A stretch of DNA of 64,000 nt, from contig MU385907.1 in NCBI GenBank assembly GCA_022497145.1, positions 1-64,000 on the forward strand. The letters are read 5' to 3'. Positions 34,401 to 44,547 of the stretch are shown here, one piece after another. The first letter of the stretch is position 1. Each line of letters opens with the position of its first letter. The notes under the pieces are model-generated. The model saw only the letters and a list, made by a program, of their open reading frames with translations. It searched no databases and was not told where the DNA came from. The position numbers and the translations under genes were made by a program. This stretch comes from Rostrohypoxylon terebratum (taxonomy: Eukaryota; Ascomycota; Sordariomycetes; Xylariales; Hypoxylaceae).

Positions 34401-34846
34401 GACGTACCCAGTTAGGCAGTAGTTCCTATCGCGATAACTTCATTCATGGTCAGCTATCGGAGGCATTACTGAGCCAACTCAGGTCGCAGTCTTTGACTTC
34501 CCATAGTCAGCGTTTTGCTTCTGATAATTTTAGAAATAGAATGTTCTTAACATGAGGCCTTGATAACAAAATCTCGCGCTTAACAATGGATAGGAAATAT
34601 CAATGATATTGTCGTTGATAGCTTGCATTAGATAAAACATCGACGATCAGCACGAATCGTATAACGAATCGAGCAAGACCGTAAATATATCCAAGAATAT
34701 AATAAGCTGATATCGTGCAAAAAACATTACCAATTATATTTCACTTTTCGTATCGTATGACTGTACCACTATTATGCGTATGTGGACCCTCGAGTTCCCA
34801 ACCAACTCGATCATGCCCTAATGAGAACGCCTCCCAATGAACTCAC

Positions 34847-36523
34847 TCAGTCCTGACTTGCGCTCAGATCCATGCTCTTGTCCCAAAGATTCCGTAAAAT
34901 TGCTGCAACACCATCGTCCGCCCCATCTGCATAGCTTGATCCACTTATCCGTTCGTGGAGCCTTTCCTCCTCGCCCTCGAAACTGGAATTTGTCCCGTTC
35001 GCCCGTATCGACGCCCCTTGCCGTGGCGTGGTAGGTCTCGATCTTGCCCTGTCCACAGTATAATTCTGGCTTAGGTCAGGACGGCCCGTGCCGCCTAGGG
35101 CTGACGTCCTATTCCCATTCGCCGCCCCATTAGTTCCGTTTTGATTGGGTATGTGCTGGCTCTTGTTCGCGCCGGGAAGTTTCGACAGCCTTGCTATCGA
35201 ACGAGCGATGGGGTTCTGGTATCGCCGGACAACAAGATATTCCATCCCCGTTCGCTCGAGCAATTTGCCTATGCGCGGGTCCCGATTATCATAACCACTA
35301 CCGCCAACCAACGGACTGACGCCTACAACTCCTACTCCGCCGACAGGTTGAGAAGGCTCGATAGATGAGCTAGCCCGTTGAAGGTTAAGCTTCTGTTGCG
35401 TCCGTGACTTTTCGGCCGGCGCGGCCTTGTATACCGATTTCCTCGTCCGAGGCGCTAGAGCACTGTCGCTCTCATCGTCGCTTATGGATGCTCGGTAGTT
35501 CTGATTCATGTTGCCCAAAGACTGAGGTCGTCGTATATTCTCGGAACGCTGGTTTTGTGCTCGTGCCGAAGCATAGAATGAACCGCTCTCGGCTGTCGCA
35601 CCCGAGCCGGGACCCGAACTGCCGTTGACGAAACGCGATGTGAGCTCTTCCCCTCCGCTGCCCACTACGGCGGCATTTTTGGGTGTGCCGAACAGGCTTG
35701 ACGGATCCCGGCTCGCTTGAGACTCGGGAGAGCCCGAGTTGTGACGCACCGACACGGTTTCGGCAGACATCTGGGGCGGCGCGCTCGAAGATGGTGTACG
35801 TTGCAGCAGGCGTGACGTCAAATATTGGTTATGTTGGGCTGTTTCGCGATCTAGTGGGGACTCTTGCTTACGGGCCGGCGGCTCTTCGTGGGAGGTTTGA
35901 GGTTGCGAGTTATCTCGGCTACGCGACGCCTTTCCTGGGGAAGGCTCGCTACTAACGGCTGATCCGCGTCTTGATAGGTAGGGCGAGGCGGATGCGCTTG
36001 CGTCCACCCACTCGTCTTCCTGGTCGCTACCAAGATCGAAATGAACTTGACCCTTTGCGCCTTTTAATTTGCTGACTTCCTTGTGGGACGAAGATCGCTT
36101 GAGGTTCGTGGCAGATTTAGGTCGCTTTCCTATCTCGGCATGAGAACGATTGCGCTTGAGACTCGACTGGGAAGAGTTCTTCTTTAGAGTGGAGGATGAT
36201 GGGTCGCGCTGCAGTTTAACGTCTGAGGTGGCGCGACGGTGTGATTGGGCTGTCATAGGGGTACGTTCAGGTGAGGGGGAGGTAGGTTTTCGTGTCAACT
36301 TGGAAGTGGAGGCGTGATTTTTTTGTAGGCCTTTAGACGATGGTACGCGGGCGTGGAAACGACCAGTGGCTCCTCCGCCTACAACGTGTTTTTGTGGTTT
36401 AGTCCGATGGTGTTGTTGGTGGGATGCATGGTCGCTAACTTGGGAGTCGCTGTCATGTCGATTTACTACCGGTCGTTTTGATTGGGTAGCATTTGCGGCG
36501 GAATTATCGCTGTCCTTAGCCAT
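34847..36523 (-). CDS. Ser-rich disordered protein, TCO89 (TORC1 subunit)-like
   Basis: A single exon encodes 558 aa, very rich in Ser, Arg, Asn and Gln and mostly without predicted order. The one strongly patterned stretch is near residues 90-195: repeated basic Ser motifs (HRRATSDVKL, SSLKRNRSHAEIGKRPKS, LKRSSSHKEVSKLKGA) lead into VHFDLGSDQEDEWVDASAS and SPYLSRRGS. This pattern is what I recall from fungal TCO89-domain proteins, the yeast-type TORC1 subunit at the vacuole. A second conserved-looking helix is DPRIGKLLERTGMEYLVVRRYQNPIARSIARL, near residue 420. RxxS sites would suit kinase regulation. The identification rests on memory of one block, so DUF-type fungal proteins remain an alternative. 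Confidence 0.6.
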   Translation of the reverse strand: MAKDSDNSAANATQSKRPVVNRHDSDSQVSDHASHQQHHRTKPQKHVVGGGATGRFHARVPSSKGLQKNHASTSKLTRKPTSPSPERTPMTAQSHRRATSDVKLQRDPSSSTLKKNSSQSSLKRNRSHAEIGKRPKSATNLKRSSSHKEVSKLKGAKGQVHFDLGSDQEDEWVDASASASPYLSRRGSAVSSEPSPGKASRSRDNSQPQTSHEEPPARKQESPLDRETAQHNQYLTSRLLQRTPSSSAPPQMSAETVSVRHNSGSPESQASRDPSSLFGTPKNAAVVGSGGEELTSRFVNGSSGPGSGATAESGSFYASARAQNQRSENIRRPQSLGNMNQNYRASISDDESDSALAPRTRKSVYKAAPAEKSRTQQKLNLQRASSSIEPSQPVGGVGVVGVSPLVGGSGYDNRDPRIGKLLERTGMEYLVVRRYQNPIARSIARLSKLPGANKSQHIPNQNGTNGAANGNRTSALGGTGRPDLSQNYTVDRARSRPTTPRQGASIRANGTNSSFEGEEERLHERISGSSYADGADDGVAAILRNLWDKSMDLSASQD

Positions 36524-38764
36524 AACACCTGTAATTTTGCCAATTCACACCCCTAAGACAAGAGTCCGTCTGTCAGCCAGAACCGTTCAGCTGCCCAAGC
36601 GGGTGTGGGCGTGGGCGTGGGTGTGTCCGTCGGTGTACAGCCAACCGGCTTTGGGGAAAGGGGGGGGGTCTCCCGGGGATAAGGTTTCGGAGATCAGGGT
36701 TTTCGGGAACTTTTGGGGAAAAGATGGGTATGAAGAGAAAGCAGACAGGATGTTGTAGCGTGCTAAGTATCGGTCCGTATAATCCTGGAGGCGTTGTACA
36801 TACGATGCGACGCAAAGACGTCCACGGTACTGTCATGTACTGTCCCGTACAGTACCGCACCCAAGACTTGAGTACCTACTAGGTATGTAGGTCAGGTAGT
36901 CAAGCAGTCAGGTGTGACAAGAAAGATGTGTCGGTGGGAGACTGGATGGGAGTGGCTTGAGAATGGTCTCAGATCTCTTCTGACTGGACTATTGATGATC
37001 CCGGCTCGTTTGGATGAAGGTACTAATATGTTGTGGTAGGTATGTATGTAGGTATGTAGCTATTAATGTACGCATGTATTCATATGTAGAATGAAGAATC
37101 GAGTAACCTGCAGGGCGTGTCATGCAGCTCTAGGCAAATTCAGCTGTTAAGGTGTAAGGGTGTGTATAAGGCAGGTCGCAGTTCGCAGTTCGCAATACGT
37201 AAATACGTAGTTCGCAGCCAGGTTTAGCTTTAGATTCGGTGCTACGGTAGCTGTCGATGATGTTGCGCGAAAGGAGAAAGCGATGATGATGATGAATATG
37301 CGCGAGATGTTGTAGTAGGAATTGATGATCGCCGAAAAGGAAAATTAAGAAAAAATATATTTAGAATTGGCAAGACTGGCTTAGCTTAAGTTTACCTTAG
37401 GTAAGACTGATGTCCATGGGGGAATACAGAATGAGTAATGGCAATGGGCAACGCACTGTTCGCAGCGACGACAGAGTTTAAGGTTCAAGTTCTTCCTACT
37501 TCCTAAATCTGGAGACTAAAGAAGGACTAAGAGAGCTTTTCCTATCCGGACCGATCATCGGATTCGGAAGTATTGTCCGTAGCTATCCACGCCTAGAGGT
37601 ACATTGCATACCTCCATAGATCTAAATATCTGCTATTAGGTACCTACAACTAATAGCACCTAATATAACAAAGCAAACACCAAACAATACTGGAGAGATC
37701 ATTCAAATAATATGGATTCGCCATCATACATGCGTCAAATTTGAGTATCAGCGACAATAGCGACGGGGAAAAAATTAGTGAATTCGCTAAGTGCGCAAAC
37801 AAATATTATCGGAATTGCCTTGAGATATTACTAAGTGGCGGTGAGTCCAAACTCATAGTATGCCCACGTGTGATAACGGGAGATGAGAGTCCAAATCACT
37901 CCGAGAGAAGATGGGATAGCGGGGTTCTATGATACAGCATACATGTACCTTCAATTCCGTTTTGTATGACGTAAATAAGGGAAGGAGGTAAGAGAGCAAG
38001 TTTGTAAACACTTTTTCAAACAGATCGCAACATCTCTTCAGACGATGTTGCCATGAATTAAACATTCAAGGTCAAGGGTGTTTTGGATGGTTAGAACTTA
38101 AGTCTTAGGTACTTGCCATGACTTGGGGGGTGCGGCAGGTACATACGATAGATCCATCCTTACCTGAAAGAGCTTGTGGGGCTAATCCTGGAACTACCCC
38201 GTGTTTCCTTTTTGGGTTGCTGAATTTCAGGTTTCCTCTTTGCAACTTTTCACTTTTCAATCCATCGAGGAAATCGAGAGACTCGTTTGTTTCTGAGATG
38301 TTTCTAAATAAGAACCAAACACACCACCGCCGGTTGAATAGAGCCTTTTTTTTTTCTTTTTCTTTCAGATATGATCTTCAGTCTTATATGCACTATATGT
38401 TACCTTCTCCCATAAAAGTATATGAATGTGATCACGGTTATATTAGTAAATTGCCTGTAAATCATCAACCAGCACGTTACCCAATACGGAACATCTTCTC
38501 AAATCTCTCGAACACGTCTTGTCGCAGCAGCACTGCGCTCGACCCTCTCCCGGGTAATATCAAACGACAAGTGTCAATTCCATTACTGTTTCTTAGTACA
38601 ATCTCATTAAATAGGTAGAAAAATAGAAGAATGCATCGAACACCACTTATTGATATTCCATCACAGATCTTGCTATCTTGCTATTTCGAATTGGCGTCGG
38701 GTTACGGCCAACTTATTAATAGGAATCTTGACAGTGGCAGGTGGACTTTTCGAATCTCATCAAT
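36524..38764. other. Divergent intergenic spacer
   Basis: This spacer lies between the start of the TCO89-like gene (minus) and the anion transporter (plus) and must hold both promoters. No coding sequence is supported. It contains a GTGGGC-type microsatellite near 36603-36622 and a G-run near 36661-36668. ATG-rich and TAGGTA-rich stretches occur near 37021-37290. A pyrimidine-rich stretch near 38340-38366 is compatible with transporter 5' regulatory DNA. Confidence 0.45.
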
Positions 38765-40224
38765 ATGGGCTATTACGAGAATAGCTTCTATGCTTTGCTG
38801 GTCCTCTGCACAGGTCTTCTCGCGTCTCAACCTACGAGACGAGACGAGCTGAAGAAATTGGCCGATGCTCGTAAACAGATATTGAGAAATGACAAACATC
38901 CCGAAGCACAATGGTACAAGGTCTACGCCCTCGTCATGGGCGCCGACTGGATTCAAGTTCGTACACGCCGAGACACCATCAGAACACCATCAGAGAACCA
39001 TCAGAATACCAAACCAGATAAGCTAACTGTGCTCATCATACCTATAGGGACCATACTTGTACTCATTATACCGCGATGAACATGGTCTTTCAGAGCGTTT
39101 AGTGTCTACTCTCTTCGCTACGGGCTTCTTGTCGGGTGCCGTCAGTGCCTACTTCATTGGCGCTTTAGCGGATAAGCATGGTCGGAAAGCAGTTTGCATG
39201 GTATTTTGTCTCCTTTACGCCATGTCCTGCTGTTTTACAATCCTACCGGCCCTTCCTTTCCTATTCTTAGGTCGGATTCTAGGCGGCATCAGCACGAGCA
39301 TCCTCTTCAGTGTATTCGATAGTTGGATGGTGACCAACTTCCGCGAGCGCAAACTCGTCGAAGACGGGTGTGACTTGTCTAGGACTTATGCTACTACTAG
39401 CATTGTTAGCAGCGTCTCGGCCATTCTAAGCGGCGTTGTCGGTGAATGGCTCGTCAGGGTTACAGGTACCAAGAAAGCACCATTCCTCATGAGCGCTGCC
39501 CTACTATGGTGTGCCCTCCAACTGATATGGACCCATTGGGTATGTGACTTCACCTTCTTCTAGTTTCATTGCTGATCCTAACTATCGAAAAAAGGTTGAA
39601 AATTATGGCACGAAAGAAACTGGGTCATCAGACAAGTCCAAGAAGCCCGATGTCTGGTCGACTTTGAAAAGACCGTCGATATTAGTCCTCGGGTTTGCGT
39701 CGACGATGTTCGAAGGATCTATGTATCTCTTCGTCGTTTTTTGGGCGCCTGCCATCAAGGCTGTCCAGAAAACTGCTGGAGAACTCCCATATGGGTACAT
39801 CTTCTCCAGCTTCATGGCCTCCTCAATGGCGGCTGCGTTGGTATTCAACATCGTCATGCAGAAACGGCCATTCAGGTACTCTCGGCTTCTCATCGGTATC
39901 CTGCTCGCTGCCAACTTCTGCTTCGTCAAGCTTGCGGGCCCCAAAACCGAGGATGCTGCCTTCTGGTTGTTCTGTCTTTTTGAGGCCTGTGTTGGTATGT
40001 ACTGGCCTTGTACCGGCTATTTGAAGGGCCGGCTCGTTGAAGACGATGTTCGCGCCAAAGTCTACAGTGTTTTGCGAATTCCGTTGAACATTTTTGTTGT
40101 TGTTTCATTAGCAATTGCCGGTGATAGCAAGAGCTACATCAAGGTTTTCTCAACATGTTCGATGCTATTGACAGCATCGTTTGGTGCAGTCTGGGCGGTT
40201 AGCATGAAAGAAAATATGCCATGA
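38765..40224 (+). CDS. Major facilitator transporter, MFSD5/molybdate-anion type
   Basis: Exons are 38765-38956, 39048-39539 and 39595-40224, giving 437 aa. The first intron uses GTTCGT...CTATAG with a GCTAAC branch. The second is 55 nt with a CTAAC branch. A shorter 24-nt intron would be required if the CTTCTAG at 39557-39563 were the acceptor, so I rejected it. The joins restore ADWIQ-GPYLYSLYRDEHG and THW-VENYG, signature blocks of this family. The MFS motif A is ADKHGRK after the second helix. About twelve membrane segments are visible. MFSD5-type proteins import molybdate in plants and algae and probably in fungi; substrate assignment is by family only. The start is MGYYENSFYALLVL; the longer frame opens with GTG. 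Confidence 0.88.
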
Positions 40225-43200
40225 AAAGGGGTATTTTAGTAAAAAGAGCCAGCACAGAGTGTACCTAGACTCGTTTCAATTTAATGATAAGTCATCAAAG
40301 TTGAAATCACCACATCATCGATCTACCGGAAGTGCAACCCGTCATGCAGGATTCACGGGGCTCGCATACGTCAGCATCCAATACCTGATCTTATACCCCT
40401 CCTCACTCTCCTCTCGAGGATACATCCATCTATACTCGAACCATGTTCAAGTGATTCAGGTAAATAGTGCTTGGCTCCAGCATAGGTGACGCAATTTCAC
40501 GCAACACAATACGGTATTGAACTCTCCAGTACCACCTAGCGATTATAGCATCACACTCACCACGTAAGAGGGTTATATAAGGCGGCACTTCTTACATACC
40601 AGTACCCCGGAAATTAGTGATGCTGGATGTTGAGTTTAGGGAATTTAGTGGTTACCGGTCAGTTGTTCGGGGATAATGGTAACGAAAGGTTGAAGAACGA
40701 ACGGTTGGAGGATCTATGCCAACCACATGGAACATACCTACCTACCTATTTAGGTAGGCAGATACCTTATTAACGATTTCATTACCGATGTATGCCTAGG
40801 ATCGAAACTTACCTCGTGGTTCAGTTATTATATTTAGTATGCTGAAAATATCGGAGGTATGTGTCTCGTAGGTCATTGGTTGCAAAGCCGACAGGATCTA
40901 ATCCCAGACACCTACGATCTGTTTAAGATGCTGATGCCAGCGACACGTTGGATCTAGCCTGCCATCCTAAGCATCATCTCCCGCTCTCGGTCCCAATATC
41001 GAGTCAAAGCAGCCATGCTGATGATGGAATTATCCAGGGATATGTTGGTATGGGTACGTATTTACACTTAGAGGTAACTGGCTCATCTACCAACCCCGAT
41101 GAAAGGGGGTCGCCGCAAACATTGAGTACTTTCGCATGGCCTTATACACGTATATCTTAAAATAGGTCAACACCTAGAATTAGTGAGTTAGGTAGTTAGT
41201 GATGATTCACATGTACTACATAGTTGTCAGGAGACAGCAGCCGAACCCAGGAGCCTCGCACCCCAAGGAGCTCGGATGTGAGGAGCGAGAGTAGAGTTTA
41301 GCGTCCGAACGGGTATATGAGAGCATTGAACCTTTAGTTGGGTAGCTTCGGGATAGTGTCGGAGAGAGTTGTCGAGGAGGCCTAGCTTAGAGGTTGTTGT
41401 TGCGCTGAGACGATCTAGCTTAGAGGCTGTTGCGAGGCGGTTGACAATTAGTAGGTAGTTGAGAGAGTGGTGTTATTGATTCATCCTTTTGACCCCCATA
41501 TTAGCAACTACATCGCTGCGCCTTTGCATTCACTTTACGTGTGGCCACCACTGGGTCCCATCACTGACACTAGTCTCTCAAAATCACCACGCAAACAACT
41601 ACTTCTATAAGCTATACCTAATCCACCTACGAACACTATCAGCACGGGCATCTTCTGAAGGCTATGTAAAACACTAGTATGAAGTGGGAAATATGGCGTA
41701 TGTAAGTATACGTCGAAATAAGATTCTTTGACTCTAATTATAAGATCAGTATAAGTTCTCGTCATTTCCGCGTAGTTAACAGTTATCATGCGTAGCCAGT
41801 AGTGTATACAGACAGATTGGAAGTTTAGAATTTTCATCAATAGCGTCGTGATATATCAGATATCAGATAGCCTCAAGCAAGGGTTGAACCGAGGCTCGCG
41901 AATCCGAGCTCGTCCAATTCGACTCCATCCTAACTTGATGCGGCGTAGCTTGACAAGGAGCTAGTTTTGAGGCTATCACGCATTTGAGGACGTAGCTCCG
42001 TGCCACTAGGTAAGGGGACCACGCGCGTAAACCCCACAGACCGAACCGAACCATCAGATGGGTAAGTACTAAGAAGAAGCAAAGAAAACGCGATAGCTCG
42101 GATACCTAGCTTGCTTCTCTATCTCGATCATATTACGTATGCCACGCCATCCACTGTTAGTACCTATGTATCGAGACTTTTTATCGTGACCCGTTGACAT
42201 AAAAAAATCCTTCCAAACTACGAGTCCGTCGATCCAACCGTCCTCACTACTTACACGTAAGCATTCAGTTATCACTTACCACCAAATACCACCCTATCAC
42301 CATGGACACGTCAACACGTATCCGAAGCTCACGAATTCGCACTAGTCCCCCCAATCACAACATCAGACGAACCACGCCCCAATCCGAGCAAAGACGCCGG
42401 AGCTAGACACTAGATCTCGCTTACGTACCCTATTCTAGTAGTAGCGGTACGGGGGTCAGTCAAGTAAGGACCCCCCTTTATGCGGCTTAGAGACGCCGTA
42501 ATGGGACTTTTAGACGAGAGCTCTCGCAGATTACAGCCCTGTCAGTCCTAAAGCTGAGATGAGCTGAGCTAAGCTAGTCGAGAAAGAAATGACTTGGCAT
42601 TTCTAAGCAAGGGATGGTTGGTCGTGAGTGTTCGTTCGGCTCATTTCCGATCTGACTATTCGTAGAAGACCTGTCAATAGATTAGGTTCAATGCGCACAC
42701 GCAAAGACCAACTCTATGTAGCCGCCTGTTCAACCGTTACAACAATCTCAGTACTAGACAAAGTTTGAATAACTTCAATACATCAGTTTCGCAAGGAACT
42801 CAAGAAGGTGACTGCTAACAGCTGCAAAATTGAAAGTTTTTTTTCTACCTGTGTGGTATCATGCATGGCAGCAAAGCCTCAAAGCGTACAAGATCCCTCC
42901 AAATCCTATATATGTCACTCATCCACAAGCCTTTTGTACAGGTTTCTCGTCTCCTTCGCTCCCCATACATGCAATTAATCGTTTCTCTGACCTAACCCGT
43001 TCGCCGGAGCACCACATGAATTAGCAGGCTGTCGGACGTCAAGCCCCTTTGGTAACCGGGTAACCCGTATGAACCGTAATTATAAGCAATAAATAAGTAT
43101 ATAAAGGGGCGAATCGACTCTCGGAAAGGGGGGTCGAGCTCTGGTTTATGTGCAAGGGATCGTCAAGAAGAACTGAATATGGACGGTTCATTGAAAAGGG

Positions 43201-43269
43201 AACCACAGATCGCCGATTCGCCAATGCCGTAAAAGGACGCCAGTTACAAAGTCCATCGTGATGATACAT
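40225..43269. other. Spacer between convergent genes
   Basis: About 3 kb hold no supportable gene. Short ORFs have no domains. TATA-like words occur near 40573 and 43098 but lead into nothing recognisable. An imperfect direct repeat lies at 41382-41434. A short interrupted cluster of CCTACC/TAGGTA words occurs near 40735-40770. Confidence 0.45.
41382..41434. repeat. Imperfect direct repeat, CTAGCTTAGAGGYTGTTG
   Basis: The copies are 41382-41404 and 41415-41434, separated by ten bases. They share CTAGCTTAGAGG and end in TGTTGCG; one copy has an extra TTG. Non-coding. Confidence 0.7.
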
Positions 43270-44547
43270 TTACAGCATGAAAACGGCCATGAGACCGGCG
43301 GCGAGCGCGGAGACGCTCACACCAGTCTTGAGAGCTCCACCGGTTGCAGTGGCAGGTGCGCTAGTGCTAGCAGACGCGGCGCTGCCGCTGGAGCTAGCAG
43401 AGGCAGACTCGTTGCTGCCGCTGGCAGTAGCAGTCGACGAAGCAGAAGAGGATTCGCTTCCGGTGGCAGAGGCGCTACCGGTAGCAGAGACGGTAGAAGT
43501 CGACAGAGTGCTCTTAGTCTCCGAGGTCTTGGTGGCAGATGAAGATCCGGTGGAAGAGGACTTAGCGCTGCTCGTAACGGAAGAAGTAGCGGACGAGCTG
43601 GCGCTGGAGCTGCTGCCGTCACCGGTGATGACCTCGATGCTCTGGTAAGAACCGTCGGATCCCGAGGGCCAGTGGTACTTCTCGGCGTTCTTAACACCGT
43701 TGCTGTAGTCAGTGATGGTAAGAGTCTTGTAGTGAGCGATGAAGGGAGCCTGGCTGAAGTCGGTTCGGCCACCAGCCCATTGAGCTGTGCCCTCAGGAGA
43801 GTCGGGGCCACCACCGCACCAAGTTCCAAGCTTGATCTGCATGGGAGTCTGGGGGAATCGAGTGCCGCCCTTAGCATCGGCGTACTTCAATTCACGAACT
43901 TGCTGGCCATTGATGTACCAGCGAACGTAGTCCTTGGTCCAGTCCAGGGTGTAAGTGTAGTAGTTGTCCTGGGGGTCGGAAACCGGGTGGTATCCACCAC
44001 GGTCGTAGGTAGAGGTATCACCCTTTCCGAAGTAGTCACTCTGCACCTGAGCCTTGTCGCTTCCAATCCACTCCCAGTCAATCTCGTCAAGATCGTCAGA
44101 TTGCAGCACGAAGCTAGTAACGATACCAGCGCCAGGCGCGGCCTGAGCGACTAACTCAACCTTGCCGAAGAAGATGTACTTGTTGCTGGTGATGGTGGGG
44201 GCGTCAGAAGCCTTGTTGATGGTGAAGACAGCACCATCTTTGTCGTAAGTAACCGTCGTTCCATCAGCAGCCGTGAAAAAATCGCTCTTTCCCTTGGTGA
44301 AGTCAATGGTGACGGCGGAACCTAGAGCGGGATCGTCGGGGCAGGCTACGGTTCAGGTCAGTAATTGGATTCAAAGATGGCAGTCAACTGGTCGACTGGT
44401 CGATTGGTTGATTGGTTGATTTGTTAGTTGTTTTATCGGATAAAACTCACTCTTCTTGGTGGGATCGCACAGAGTGGAAGTCTGAGCAGCAACCAACTGA
44501 GTGGATGCCAAGACCACAGCAGTGGCGGTTAAAAGCTTTGAGAACAT
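43270..44547 (-). CDS. GPI-anchored chitin-glucan transglycosidase, Crh/Utr2 family (GH16)
   Basis: Exons are 44547-44451 and 44345-43270, with a 105-nt phase-1 intron (GTGAGT...GTAG), giving 390 aa. A signal peptide (about 20 residues, ending LVAAQ) is followed by CDPTKKTCPDDP, restored by the splice. The catalytic motif DEIDWEW places Glu120, Asp122 and Glu124 in the GH16 pattern. Other landmarks are YYTYTLDWTKDYVRWYINGQQVREL, MQIKLGTWCGGG and the conserved final Tyr/Trp block YHWPSGSDGSY. A long Ser/Thr/Ala linker then leads to a GPI signal with a hydrophobic end (VSALAAGLMAVFML). Crh enzymes link chitin to beta-glucan in the cell wall. The Ser-rich linker, rather than any repeat element, explains the low-complexity DNA at 43380-43620. 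Confidence 0.93.

Larger units (their letters stand above)
26045..34846. other. Gene-poor spacer of 8.8 kb upstream of the TamA-like gene
   Basis: No gene can be supported. Open frames are short, lack domains and show no conserved splice structure. The longest (29527-29979 plus, 150 aa; 26271-26711 minus, 146 aa) look like chance. The first kilobase probably holds the promoter and leader of the minus-strand regulator. The stretch is rich in simple repeats (26729, 27244, poly-G at 27413-27423, an AC run near 30949) and TAGGTA/TACCTA hexamers, with CCTAGG-N-CCTAGG palindromes at 28935 and 31471. Possible contents not visible to me are non-coding RNAs or decayed elements. Confidence 0.5.

Noticed and set aside
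33707..34415. Cluster of small frames on both strands that might be exons of a hidden gene
   Set aside because: No pair could be joined by credible splice sites into a recognisable protein.
39540..39563. 24-nt intron in the anion transporter (GTATGT...CTTCTAG)
   Set aside because: Too short for a fungal intron; the AAAAAAG acceptor at 39594 has a CTAAC branch and restores the family sequence.
41865..41910. tRNA-like B-box (GTTCAACCC on the minus strand)
   Set aside because: The flanking bases do not form a T-arm stem and no acceptor stem or A-box fits. A similar word near 42685 fails for the same reason.
43260..43648. Plus-strand ORFs of 94 and 123 aa rich in Ala, Val and Glu
   Set aside because: Antisense of the Ser-rich linker of the Crh gene.
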